Assembly: GCF_023715615.1 (NCBI RefSeq) | Contig: NZ_JAMBOM010000003.1 | Span: forward strand, 186,001 to 250,000 | Source: Sporosarcina aquimarina | GTDB taxonomy: Bacteria; Bacillota; Bacilli; Bacillales_A; Planococcaceae | DNA length: 64,000 nucleotides | Direction: 5' to 3' | Shown here: piece after piece, positions 35,611 to 44,572 of the stretch | How the letters are laid out: each line of letters opens with the position of its first letter | How positions within the stretch are numbered: position 1 is the stretch's first letter | Made by a program: the position numbers and the translations under genes | Notes under the pieces: model-generated | Databases searched by the model: none | The model's input: only the letters and a program-made list of their open reading frames with translations | What the model was told of the DNA's origin: nothing

Positions 35611-38232
35611 TTAAGACCCCTCTCTTATCGGAAAGTAAAGTGTAAACGTGCTTCCTTCCCCTGGTTTGCTATCCACTTCGATCCTACCTTCATGTGCTTC
35701 CATAATCCCTTCACAAATGGATAACCCTAATCCAGTTCCACCTGAGCGACGTGTAGCAGTCACGTCGACTTGGTAAAATCGATTAAAGATTTTCTGTAAA
35801 TGCTCTTTCGAAATACCGATGCCATTATCCGATACCGCAATGGTTAAATAATCACTCTTTTTTTCAAGCGTGATATCAATCCGTTTTTGCTGATTATCGT
35901 TATAGCGCAGAGCATTTGTAAAGAGATTGACTAACACCTGCTGGACTCGTGTTTTGTCAGCATAGAAGAATAAGTAATCTTCCGCTTTGTTGTGGAAAGT
36001 GAGCGTTGCCCCTTCTTTTAACGTAAGTGGTACCAGTTCAATTGACTTCTCAATGACATGATCTGCACGAACCATATTTCGTTCAATATACATCGAGCCA
36101 GATTCAATCTTTGATATATCCATCCAGTCATCCACAAGATGTTGAATTCTCTCTATGTCTTCATGGACTCCTTCTAACAGTTCGTACTGAAATTCAGGGT
36201 CCCATTCCACATCTCTTCGTAATAACGTTTCAACGCTTCCTCGAATATTTGTAATGGGGGTCTTAAATTCATGAGACGTCAACGAAATCAGGTTGTTTTT
36301 CAGAGTATCGATTTCCTCCTCTTTTGTTATATCACGAATGAGTAGTCCTTCGCCGATTTTTTTCTCATCCGATATGACGGAGAATTTATGAAGCATATAA
36401 AAATCAGCATTGCCTGATTTCGTTTTGTATTCTAACTTAAGTTCACTTGCTTCATTTTCAAAAAATGAAACAAGATCTTCTGTAGAAGTCTCAAACAGGA
36501 TATTAATACGTTTCATAACGTCAGACAAGTGCACAAGTGGTCCATTCGTGCCATCTCCATCCGTCACATTCAAAAAGAATTCGTTCACATAGTCAACCTG
36601 TTGATTATTATTGAGGAGCATTATCCCTTCTGACATACTTTCAAGAACGGCATCCAGTTCAGCGTGCTTATTCCGATATCGCTCAAATAACAATTTGTTT
36701 TGTAACATAACTGCCAGGGAGCGTGAGAACGTTTGAAGGAATTCCTGTCCTCTTGGTTCAATTGTTTGCCCATCCAGCAAATCGATAATGAGATAGCCAT
36801 TAGGCAACCCATCTAGTACAATCGGTTCCATGTGATGATTAGTGCCCAGCACATTTTTCTCTAAATAGCTCTGTAAACTTTTGTTGACGTAAATTGCTTG
36901 GCTCGTTACGGCAATCTCTCTGAACCAAATGTGCACATTGAACGGTATGGATTTTTCAATATTTTGAAGACACAGTTGGATGAAATGCGGTAAGTCCATT
37001 TTCGAAGACACCGGAGTAATCAGTTTGTTTACTGCCTGTAACTCAGCGTTGCGCTGTTCCAAATTTGCAGTTCGTTCTTGTACGCGGCCTTCAAGTTGTG
37101 TATTCAAGTCTATGAGTTCATTTCGGTTTTCTTCAATTTCAGATATCATGTCATTGAAGTGAGTTAGCAAATCCGTCATCTCTTGCGGGCCTTGAATGCG
37201 TTCTGATAATTGAACGGGCTGGTTTGTTTTATAACTTACAGAATATCGCTTAATGGTATCGAGCAGATTACGAATCGTTCGTTCGAGTCGATTCGTTAGA
37301 AACAGACTTGCTAGCACAACAAATAACGCCGTAATGGGGATGAACCACAAAATGGTGTTTGCAGCACTTCTAAGTGGCTTTGTGATCAGTGTGGATGGAT
37401 TAGCAATCCATACTGTCCAATCAAGATTTTTAATTTTCGCATAGGTGATAAATTCTTTTTCACTACCCTCTTCTTTCACAGTCAAGCTATTTAAAGATTG
37501 GTCAGACTGTTTATTGATGGTTTGAACAATTTTAGAATTCGTTAAATTCACCATTTCTGTCCGCGTATCAACATCAGGATGCACAATTACATTATTATCT
37601 TGGTCAAGTAGCACCGCATAGCTTGCTTCACCGGAAATTCGTGTAGACACGTACTTCTCCAAAGCGTTTAAATCAATCGCACCTAAAATATACCCTTGCA
37701 TCTTCCCCTTACTGTCAAATATCGGTGAGACAATCGCTACCAAAAGAATGTCTGTCCCCCCTCTACCATAAAAAACAGGAGACACCACTTGTTTGTTTTT
37801 ATCGAGAAGATCTTTGTAATAAGACCGGTCGCTATAATTCAAGTGCTCCCGTTTCACACCGTCCGTGTATACTGAAGGGTAAAATACAAGAGATTCACCA
37901 TTTTTATCTCCTACGTACAAGTTTACAAACCCCGGATAGTTAATCTTAATATCACGCAGCTTTTCTTCTATCTTTGATGTTCGTCCTTCCTCTAAAAGAG
38001 GAGCAATATTAGAGGCCATCGTTTCAATGATTCTACCATGTTGATCCATATAACTTTCAATATTATCTTCTAAAAACCCGGTTACTTTCTTTTGGCTATC
38101 CTGATTGCCTTCGATTAGCGAGGAGAGCTGGAAGAATTGAAAAATCCCGAGGACAATAATTGCAGTCAGTCCTATTGTAAGAAACGAGTAAATGAGTTCC
38201 TTTTTAAAAGAACGGGATTGTCTATTTTTCAT
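35611..38232 (-). CDS. Cache-domain sensor histidine kinase
   Basis: 873 residues. TM1 is near 13-33. An extracytoplasmic double-Cache sensor (about 35-285) includes YSDRSYYKDLLDKNKQVVSPVFYGRGG, a typical dCache ligand face. TM2 is near 290-312, then a HAMP-like and coiled-coil linker (about 312-400), a GAF-like region (about 400-530), a PAS-like region (about 535-640), HisKA with H654 (SHEFKTP) and HATPase_c with N773, DNGIG and GGTGLGLS. The dCache fold usually binds amino acids, organic acids or purine derivatives outside the cell. The ATG at 38232 has GAAGGAG upstream. It sits between an anion carrier and the ureide operon, which suggests it senses a ureide or its breakdown product. Confidence 0.9.
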   Translation of the reverse strand: MKNRQSRSFKKELIYSFLTIGLTAIIVLGIFQFFQLSSLIEGNQDSQKKVTGFLEDNIESYMDQHGRIIETMASNIAPLLEEGRTSKIEEKLRDIKINYPGFVNLYVGDKNGESLVFYPSVYTDGVKREHLNYSDRSYYKDLLDKNKQVVSPVFYGRGGTDILLVAIVSPIFDSKGKMQGYILGAIDLNALEKYVSTRISGEASYAVLLDQDNNVIVHPDVDTRTEMVNLTNSKIVQTINKQSDQSLNSLTVKEEGSEKEFITYAKIKNLDWTVWIANPSTLITKPLRSAANTILWFIPITALFVVLASLFLTNRLERTIRNLLDTIKRYSVSYKTNQPVQLSERIQGPQEMTDLLTHFNDMISEIEENRNELIDLNTQLEGRVQERTANLEQRNAELQAVNKLITPVSSKMDLPHFIQLCLQNIEKSIPFNVHIWFREIAVTSQAIYVNKSLQSYLEKNVLGTNHHMEPIVLDGLPNGYLIIDLLDGQTIEPRGQEFLQTFSRSLAVMLQNKLLFERYRNKHAELDAVLESMSEGIMLLNNNQQVDYVNEFFLNVTDGDGTNGPLVHLSDVMKRINILFETSTEDLVSFFENEASELKLEYKTKSGNADFYMLHKFSVISDEKKIGEGLLIRDITKEEEIDTLKNNLISLTSHEFKTPITNIRGSVETLLRRDVEWDPEFQYELLEGVHEDIERIQHLVDDWMDISKIESGSMYIERNMVRADHVIEKSIELVPLTLKEGATLTFHNKAEDYLFFYADKTRVQQVLVNLFTNALRYNDNQQKRIDITLEKKSDYLTIAVSDNGIGISKEHLQKIFNRFYQVDVTATRRSGGTGLGLSICEGIMEAHEGRIEVDSKPGEGSTFTLYFPIREGS

Positions 38233-38293
38233 CCACACTCTCTCCTTCCGTCTGATTTCATGAATTATGTAAAAAACTAAAACCTATGTAAAT

Positions 38294-38338
38294 ACCAAAA
38301 GGGTATTGGCCAGTGTCAAAATGACCATAGCCAATACC
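38294..38338 (-). terminator. terminator of the fdrA-allG-allH-arcC operon
   Basis: Minus-strand stem GGTATTGGC / GCCAATACC with a partly paired loop (TGGTCATTTTGACACTG), followed by CTTTTGG. The T-run is short. It separates arcC from the histidine kinase gene. Confidence 0.65.
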
Positions 38339-38348
38339 ATTGATATAC

Positions 38349-39287
38349 TTATTTTTTAATCTGTGTACCAGCCTTACCTTCAACTGCTAGGTCTGCCTGT
38401 CCAAGTGAGCAGATAATCGCACGTCCACCGAGTTCAGCGAACTTCATAGCCGCTTCCATCTTAGGTCCCATACTGCCGGCAGAAAATTGTCCTTCATCCG
38501 CATAGCCTTGAGCTTCTTCAAGAGTAATCGTACCAAGTGCTTTTTGATCAGGCTTGCCATAGTTTACAAATACGTTGTCAACGTCAGTCAAAATCATAAG
38601 AACGTCTGCCTTCGCTTCTTCTGCAAGACGAAATGCACTACGGTCTTTGTCAATAACAGCTTCAATACCTGTCAAGCTACCATCTTCTTCACGGACAACA
38701 GGAATACCGCCACCGCCAGAAGCGATTACTATAACTTCGTTATCTGTTAGCATTTTAATAGTTTGAGAGCTAAGAATTGACTTCGGGTTTGGAGAAGCAA
38801 CCACACGTCTCCATCCACGTCCAGCGTCCTCTTTTACGTCCCATCCTTTTTCTTCAGCCAACTGCTTGGCTTCTTCTTCAGAGTAGAACACACCAATAGG
38901 CTTAGATGGATCTTTGAAAGCCGGATCATTACGATCCACTTCTGTTTGCGTCAGCATACTAACCACTTGGTTGTTCAGACCCAATTTATTTAGTTCGTTC
39001 TTCAATGTTTGTTCCATCATATACCCGATGAATCCTTGTGATTCTGCGCTACAAACGTCAAGTGGAAGTGCAGGAACGACATCTTTCGCTTCTTCGTTCT
39101 GGCGAAGGATGTTGCCTACTTGCGGACCGTTGCCGTGTGTAACGACGACTTCGTGACCGTTTTTGACGATTTTCGCAATAATTTCAGTACTAATTCGTAC
39201 ATTTTCACGCTGATTCTCATAAGTCGCTTCCTGCTTCGGTTGCAGGATTGCGTTCCCGCCAAGTGCAATTACTACTTTTTCTGCCAT
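38349..39287 (-). CDS. arcC: carbamate kinase
   Basis: 312-residue amino-acid-kinase-fold enzyme catalysing carbamoyl phosphate + ADP = ATP + carbamate. The glycine-rich start VVIALGGNAIL, the HGNGPQVGN loop near 50, the carbamate kinase insert near 125-165 (DPSKPIGVFYSEEEAKQLAEEKGW) and IASGGGGIPVV near 210 are diagnostic; length is standard (310-314). There are no arcA/arcB arginine genes here. It instead follows allF-allG-allH, matching the E. coli allFGH-allK arrangement, so it should harvest ATP from carbamoyl phosphate made from oxalurate. It overlaps allH by 16 nt and has its own AAGGAGG site. Confidence 0.95.
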   Translation of the reverse strand: MAEKVVIALGGNAILQPKQEATYENQRENVRISTEIIAKIVKNGHEVVVTHGNGPQVGNILRQNEEAKDVVPALPLDVCSAESQGFIGYMMEQTLKNELNKLGLNNQVVSMLTQTEVDRNDPAFKDPSKPIGVFYSEEEAKQLAEEKGWDVKEDAGRGWRRVVASPNPKSILSSQTIKMLTDNEVIVIASGGGGIPVVREEDGSLTGIEAVIDKDRSAFRLAEEAKADVLMILTDVDNVFVNYGKPDQKALGTITLEEAQGYADEGQFSAGSMGPKMEAAMKFAELGGRAIICSLGQADLAVEGKAGTQIKK

Positions 39288-40204
39288 TCTTGTTTCCTCC
39301 TTAGCGCCAATAGGCCGAGTAACATGCCAAAAACCGTATCTGTTCCGGAACTATGCCCCATATCGAGCAATTCCGAAAGCAGTGGTTTTAGCATATAAAT
39401 ATCTGTCTTCTCTGTCAATGCTGAAGCCGTTTCAGCCACAGTCGAGCTAAACTTTCCTTCCAACGCATACAACAAATACTCACGTCCGATATCAGTTGTC
39501 AGTGACTCGTTCAGAACAAGTCCTTTTACGGTTTCAACAAAAGGAGTAGATAGTATTCCAGTCGCTGCATGGATAGCGAGTAAGCCGACCAAATGATCAT
39601 CACCTGAAGGGGTTAACCCCTGCCCCCGACCGATGAAAAAGCGAAGTTCTGTCTCTATTTTCTCCCGGTCAGATGATTCCAATAGGGAAAGTAGTTCATA
39701 AATATGCTGCTCATTTATTCCACTTGCAGGGGATCCCTCTAAATAAGCGGCTAAAAATGATTCAATTTCTGTGCCCAATCCAGTTATACGTGGTTCAATG
39801 AGCAATATGGATATAAGCATAGCTAAGTTGTCCATTAGCTCATCATCTGTAAACATTTTGCGAGAAATCTGCCAGTCAAACGGCACTGCGCCAGCGAGGC
39901 AAACAGCAGGTACTCCCTCTCCAAACTCCAACTCCCGCTTTGCGGAATGCCAAGACACAGAGCAATTGTTGTTGATGGTTCCTAGCAATTCTTGTAAGTG
40001 CTGGTGGGATAGGTGAATACCAAATGGCAACTGTCCGTTTTTCGTCGTGCCGATGAAAAACAAATGCTTGCCCATTTGGACATTAACACCATTCTGAAAA
40101 ATGCTGTGTACTTTACCTCCTGGGTGCTCAGAAAGCAACAGAGGAATGCGTTGTTCGTATTCCTCTGCATACAAGACTGAACCCTTCGCTGACAGCATCT
40201 CCAT
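39272..40204 (-). CDS. allH: DUF2877 protein, oxamate carbamoyltransferase subunit AllH
   Basis: 310 residues, DUF2877 (YlbF/AllH) family. The conserved block GRGQGLTPSGDDHLVGLLA near residues 195-213 and the late SSGTDTVFGMLLGL are the clearest family marks. In E. coli, AllF, AllG and AllH together have been reported to act as the catabolic oxamate carbamoyltransferase (oxalurate + Pi -> oxamate + carbamoyl phosphate). The start ATG overlaps the allG stop by one base (TAATG), and the end overlaps arcC. Individual role of the subunit is not known. Confidence 0.85.
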   Translation of the reverse strand: MEMLSAKGSVLYAEEYEQRIPLLLSEHPGGKVHSIFQNGVNVQMGKHLFFIGTTKNGQLPFGIHLSHQHLQELLGTINNNCSVSWHSAKRELEFGEGVPAVCLAGAVPFDWQISRKMFTDDELMDNLAMLISILLIEPRITGLGTEIESFLAAYLEGSPASGINEQHIYELLSLLESSDREKIETELRFFIGRGQGLTPSGDDHLVGLLAIHAATGILSTPFVETVKGLVLNESLTTDIGREYLLYALEGKFSSTVAETASALTEKTDIYMLKPLLSELLDMGHSSGTDTVFGMLLGLLALRRKQEWQKK

Positions 40205-41466
40205 TAGATCAAGCCTAGCTTCACAGCATATGCTTCTAATGCCTTTTCAAAACATTCCTTAGGAGCACGAACGGTTCCCGCGCCAACTTGACCCATACCT
40301 GCTTTTTTGTGTGCAATTCCTGTATTGATGACTGGCTCAATACCGGTCTCAACTACTTTACGTGCATCGATTCCAAGACAAGCACCTTGGAAGTCCCATG
40401 TAGGAATTGTGAAGTTACTATTTTGAGAGACACAGATTTCTGTCATTTCATTACTTGTTGCAAGTGCGTCATCAAATCCGCCAGCGCCAACAAAACGTGT
40501 TACCCCAGGTGCTGCAATCATTGCCATACCGCCGACACCGAATGTTTCAGTGATCGCGCTGTCACCGATATCAGGGTTAGCATCATCTTGTGAATACCCT
40601 GTAAAGAATAGTCCTTGAGGCGTGTTTACTGGCGCTGTGAACCACTCGTCTCCCATTCCACTAATGCGAATTCCGAAATCTTTACCATTACGGCACATTG
40701 CTGTAACGACAGTTCCGTCTTGAATAGTACGAGCTCCATCCATTACAGCTTTTCCTGTAGCCATAGCAATGTTAAGGAAGAACTGATCTGTATCCGCCAA
40801 GAATTGAATAACATCCTTACGATCATTATCATCCATGTCCAACTGAACGATGTATGGGCTGATCTCTTTCAAGAAGATTAAGGACGACGCAATGTTACGC
40901 TGGTGGAATTCATCACCCATCGTAATCGCTTTTGCGATGATAACATTCAAATTCAAACCATCTTCAGTGAGAGCAAGAGCTTTTGCAATTGTTGGTCCAA
41001 GAATATCTTGCATCCACTTCAAACGATCGATTACCTCTTGTGAATTAGCACCAAAACGAAGCACTTTTCCGATTCCTTCGTTCATGATGCAGTATGCTTC
41101 GTTGCCGTCTGTACGGTTTTCTACAACAAAAACAGGCATATTAGCAGATGTAATTCCACCCATTGGGCCAACTGCATTCACATGGTGACATGGAATAAAT
41201 TTCACTTCACCGCTTGCTAGTTGCTTTTCCGCTTCTTCTTCGGTCGATGCCCAACCTTCATAGATAGACGCACCAATACAAGAACCTTGCATAGGACCTG
41301 TCATGTCGTTCCACACAATAGGTGGACCTGCATGGAGTAACACTTTTCCGTCATTTAGTTCTTTAATTTTTTCTTTAGCGGGAACAACATTCACTAGAAA
41401 CGGAGCAGATCCGGTAATTTTATCGACAACCGCTTTGTTTGCTTCATCCATTGACTTATAGTTCAT
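40204..41466 (-). CDS. allG: DUF1116 protein, oxamate carbamoyltransferase subunit AllG
   Basis: 420 residues, DUF1116 (YlbE/YahG/AllG) family. Recognisable segments are HAGPPIVWNDMTGPMQGSCIGA near 45-67, FIPCHHVNAVGPMGGITSANMPVF near 90-113, MCRNGKDFGIRISG near 262 and ETFGVGGMAMIAAPGVTRFVG near 312. The ATG at 41466 follows GAGGTG by eight bases; a GTG nine bases upstream is part of that site. It is the second gene of the operon, separated from fdrA by 101 nt containing a hairpin and overlapping allH by one base. It is assigned with AllF and AllH to oxalurate phosphorolysis. Confidence 0.88.
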   Translation of the reverse strand: MNYKSMDEANKAVVDKITGSAPFLVNVVPAKEKIKELNDGKVLLHAGPPIVWNDMTGPMQGSCIGASIYEGWASTEEEAEKQLASGEVKFIPCHHVNAVGPMGGITSANMPVFVVENRTDGNEAYCIMNEGIGKVLRFGANSQEVIDRLKWMQDILGPTIAKALALTEDGLNLNVIIAKAITMGDEFHQRNIASSLIFLKEISPYIVQLDMDDNDRKDVIQFLADTDQFFLNIAMATGKAVMDGARTIQDGTVVTAMCRNGKDFGIRISGMGDEWFTAPVNTPQGLFFTGYSQDDANPDIGDSAITETFGVGGMAMIAAPGVTRFVGAGGFDDALATSNEMTEICVSQNSNFTIPTWDFQGACLGIDARKVVETGIEPVINTGIAHKKAGMGQVGAGTVRAPKECFEKALEAYAVKLGLI

Positions 41467-41516
41467 AGCGTACACACCTCATTCGTCATATTTACAGATG
41501 TTTCCACCTGCATTGG

Positions 41517-41548
41517 AAAGGTCCAGTCCAGAGCGGATCTGGACCTTT
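41517..41548 (-). terminator. intercistronic hairpin between fdrA and allG
   Basis: Perfect 10-bp stem AAAGGTCCAG / CTGGACCTTT around a 12-nt loop. In the operon's direction only TTTCC follows, so it is more likely an attenuator or RNA-processing/stability element than a full stop. Confidence 0.6.
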
Positions 41549-41567
41549 TATCTTTATCATTCTGAAA

Positions 41568-43316
41568 TTATTTCAGCAAGCTTAAGATTTTAGCCATACG
41601 TGCATTACCGCCAGCAACTGGACGCCAGTCGTATTGGACAAACTGTGTACCTGTATCTGCAAGCGCACCTGTAAAGCCTTTCAAACCGACGTTAATGACG
41701 CGTGGACGTTCTGAAACGAGTGACGCGATGTCTTCTGAGACAGAAAGATCGAATTTCTTATCTGACTTAGTGCCCTCTACATGTTTCTTCTGGTTATCTT
41801 CAACTTGGAGTCCAACAATGCTTAGCGCAGTGCGGACTGCTTCGTTGTTTGTTTCTTTTACAATGACCCCTGCTTCTTTCAACTGTTTTACGTGATTGTC
41901 ATAGCTTTGCGGATCGTTTTTCGTTCCACAAACAGTTGCGACGACGTGCAATGTACGGCCGCCTTCTTTTGCTTTTGCTACTGCTTTGTTGATAGACGGA
42001 AGTAACGCGCTTGCCATGTCGTCATGCGAACCATAACCAAGTACGAAGTCTAGCAAGATAACAGCAGTTGTTTCATCATCCCCAGCTTGCTCGATAAACT
42101 TCGAACGAGTTTCAGGATCGATCATCGGGTGTGGCTTACCTTGTGTATATTTATCGTCTCCAAGGTCAACAATTTCCTGACCTTCGTGTTTCAAGACGTA
42201 GCCTTCTTCGTTTTTAATATGCGTGCCAAGGCCCAATGCATCAGAGATCAGTACAGCTGCTTCAGAAGCGAGTGTACCACCTGAGTACAATCCTTTTAGC
42301 GTCTTCTGACCTTCTTTCAAGCTTGCATTCTCTACAGAGAAGTCGCCTGAGTTATAATCTGCCTTCACTTCGTTTCCGCGTGCTAAGTCCACTGCAATAT
42401 GTGCAGTTTCCGCAAGTGTATAAGCTTGGTAGACATTGCCTTCATATTGCTCTGGCTTTTCACCAAGGAATACAGCAACGACTGGCTTCGTCAAGCTTTG
42501 AAGAAGTTCCATTACTTCGTTACGAACGTGTTCTGCAGGTGGCTTAGAAATGATCGTGATAATTTCTGTCGCGCTGTGGTTTTCTAGAGCACGAATTCCA
42601 TCCATCATAGTAATCGCACCAATTGGATCTTTCAGGTCACGTCCACCAGTACCGATAGCGTGGCTGACGCCTTCTCCTAAGCGATCAATAATTGTGGATA
42701 CTTCCTGGATTCCTGTTCCTGATGCACCGACAAGGCCGATACGGCCTTTGTTCACAACGTTTGCGAATGCCAAAGGTACTCCGTCAAGAATTCCTGTACC
42801 GCAGTCTGGTCCCATGACAAGCAATCCCTTGTCGTGAGCTTTTTGTTTCAATCTCAATTCGTCTTCTACAGACACGTTATCACTAAACATGAACACGTGA
42901 AGACCACGATCCAGTGCCTTGTCCGCTTCATCTGCTGCATATTCACCAGGTACTGAAATCATAGCAACGTTTGCATTTGGAAGTGCATCCACTGCTTTGT
43001 CCCATGTCCGTACGGTTTCAAATCCTTGCTTTTTGTTGCTGATAGATTGGTCATTTAAGTATTGTTCCACTTTTTCAAGAACTGTGTCTATCATGTCTGC
43101 ATTGTCTGTGTCGACAACAATTGCCATGTCGTTCGATTCTGCTGCTTCGAGTTCTGATGTATGCAACCCTGCATCTTTAAAGATGTCTTTGTTAGCTGGT
43201 GTTGCCATCATGATTTGTACTTTGTTGAGACCTTCCATAGTTGCGATTGAGTTCGTGAGCAACATGAGGTTAATGGAGTCTTGGTACGAGTTCTTCTTGA
43301 TAATCGTATGAAGCAC
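41568..43316 (-). CDS. fdrA: FdrA-family acyl-CoA synthetase-like protein, AllF
   Basis: 582 residues. An N-terminal region of about 110 residues is followed by a succinyl-CoA-synthetase alpha-like CoA-binding fold: VPGEYAADEADKAL, LVMGPDCGTGI near 160 and GLVGASGTGIQEVS near 185, with GIGTGGRDLKDPIG. A ligase-like C-terminal half then contains VILLDFVLGYGSHDD. FdrA (AllF) is one of the three genes for oxamate carbamoyltransferase in E. coli. The GTG start at 43316 has AGGGG eight bases upstream; an earlier GTG at 43325 lies in that site. It is first in the operon, behind the shared 51-nt element. Confidence 0.9.
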   Translation of the reverse strand: MLHTIIKKNSYQDSINLMLLTNSIATMEGLNKVQIMMATPANKDIFKDAGLHTSELEAAESNDMAIVVDTDNADMIDTVLEKVEQYLNDQSISNKKQGFETVRTWDKAVDALPNANVAMISVPGEYAADEADKALDRGLHVFMFSDNVSVEDELRLKQKAHDKGLLVMGPDCGTGILDGVPLAFANVVNKGRIGLVGASGTGIQEVSTIIDRLGEGVSHAIGTGGRDLKDPIGAITMMDGIRALENHSATEIITIISKPPAEHVRNEVMELLQSLTKPVVAVFLGEKPEQYEGNVYQAYTLAETAHIAVDLARGNEVKADYNSGDFSVENASLKEGQKTLKGLYSGGTLASEAAVLISDALGLGTHIKNEEGYVLKHEGQEIVDLGDDKYTQGKPHPMIDPETRSKFIEQAGDDETTAVILLDFVLGYGSHDDMASALLPSINKAVAKAKEGGRTLHVVATVCGTKNDPQSYDNHVKQLKEAGVIVKETNNEAVRTALSIVGLQVEDNQKKHVEGTKSDKKFDLSVSEDIASLVSERPRVINVGLKGFTGALADTGTQFVQYDWRPVAGGNARMAKILSLLK

Positions 43317-43443
43317 AAAAATCACCCCTGTAAGTATTTTTTAAAATCAGCGTGCCTACCTTTGGATGTGTTTCCCTAATTATGAAGCACAAAACAAAGG
43401 TGAAAGCTGTTATTGTTTATCCAAGTTAATTGTAACGCAATTT

Positions 43444-43494
43444 GCATTGCAGACGAATAAAATACTAGAGCGTAACATTACAAAAACATAAAAT
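43444..43494 (-). promoter_or_regulatory. 51-nt regulatory element shared with the MFS gene (copy 2)
   Basis: Same layout as 34729-34779: identical 20-nt block (43444-43463), 8 variable bases, GTAAC and then an AAAACAT segment (14 of 18 identical). On the minus strand ATGTTTTTGTAATGTTAC shows two ATGTT half-sites 11 bp apart, upstream of an AT-rich -10-like ATTTTATTC. It is 128 bp upstream of fdrA and also in the divergent region before the esterase-allD pair, so it might affect both. Confidence 0.65.
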
Positions 43495-43547
43495 TGTTAA
43501 TCAATAGCTGTTTTCTTGGTGTTTCGTGTCGTAAAATAGGAGGAGAA

Positions 43548-43646
43548 ATGGTTTTGCCGAGTACTATTCATACCTTTAAAAAGGATCTGAATTGTATAAA
43601 AACTAACCATTGCATTCGAAATTTAATAAGAAAGATAGAGAGTTAG
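43548..43646 (+). CDS. possible 32-codon leader ORF
   Basis: ATG at 43548 directly follows AGGAGGAGAA. The ORF encodes a basic, Cys-containing 32-aa peptide (MVLPSTIHTFKKD ...) and ends 16 bases before the esterase-like gene start. The SD is excellent although its spacing is short. The peptide matches nothing known to me. It could be a real small gene, a translational leader or chance. Confidence 0.3.
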   Translation: MVLPSTIHTFKKDLNCIKTNHCIRNLIRKIES

Positions 43647-43662
43647 AAAAGAGGGTTCGATT

Positions 43663-44541
43663 ATGGCAGATGCATTTGTTTATAAATGTGTGGAGGAGTG
43701 TGAGATTGGAGGGGTACTTCATCCAACAACCAAAACTCTGGCCCCTTTGATTGTCTACATACATGGAGGCGGACTAATCTGGGGGACACGCGATGACATG
43801 AATCGCGAACAAATCCGTCTATATAATGAGGCTGGATTCAACGTATTTTCTGTAGATTATCGACTTGCTCCTGAATCCAAACTTCCTGAAATCCGAGATG
43901 ATATTCAGGATTTACTAGTTTGGATAAAGACTGAAGCACCTGCTCATTTCGATTTCGATCGAGAACGAGTGGCTGTGATTGGTAGTTCAGCTGGAGGTTA
44001 TCTCGCTCTGTTATCAGGGACATTTGATGTGAAGCCAGATGCGATAGTGTCGTTTTATGGATACGGACAAGTCACTGGCGAATGGTATCGAAATCCTAGC
44101 GCGCATTTTACATCGATGACGTCTGTACCTGAAATGTTAGCGAAGCAACTGGTTCAGCCAAATCCAATTTCATCGGCACCAATCGAACGGCGATATGCCA
44201 TTTACTTATATTGCCGTCAGCAAGGCACGTGGCTCGATTGGGTGACGGGCTCGGATGCTAAGGATATTAGTAAGCTGGCACATTTCGCACCTGTTGAGTT
44301 AGCAGATACACGATATCCAGCAACGCTTCTTATCCATGGCGATCAGGATGAGGATGTGCCATACGCAGAGTCTGTCGCAATGAAAGAAAAGCTCGATTCG
44401 TTACGTATTCCAAATGAGCTTCTGACGATTTCCCAAGGGAAACATAATTTTGACGCAAACATGAACGACCCTGATTCTGCGCGTACTATTCAGCATACGA
44501 TTACTTTTTTACAACAACGATTTTCTATGAAGACGAACTAA
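43663..44541 (+). CDS. alpha/beta hydrolase, HSL/lipase-esterase type
   Basis: 292 residues. The oxyanion motif HGGG at 34-37, the nucleophile elbow GSSAGG with S109, the acid in IHGDQDEDVPYAES near 232 and the His in QGKHNFDAN near 264 complete the triad of hormone-sensitive-lipase-like esterases. No signal peptide is present, so it is cytoplasmic. GAGGG precedes the ATG. It is 31 nt upstream of allD and probably in one operon with it. That position suggests a role in ureide use, for example hydrolysis of an ester or amide in the pathway, but no such step is known to need it. Confidence 0.8.
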   Translation: MADAFVYKCVEECEIGGVLHPTTKTLAPLIVYIHGGGLIWGTRDDMNREQIRLYNEAGFNVFSVDYRLAPESKLPEIRDDIQDLLVWIKTEAPAHFDFDRERVAVIGSSAGGYLALLSGTFDVKPDAIVSFYGYGQVTGEWYRNPSAHFTSMTSVPEMLAKQLVQPNPISSAPIERRYAIYLYCRQQGTWLDWVTGSDAKDISKLAHFAPVELADTRYPATLLIHGDQDEDVPYAESVAMKEKLDSLRIPNELLTISQGKHNFDANMNDPDSARTIQHTITFLQQRFSMKTN

Positions 44542-44572
44542 AAAGTGGCTATAGCCAAAAGGAGTGTTGGAG

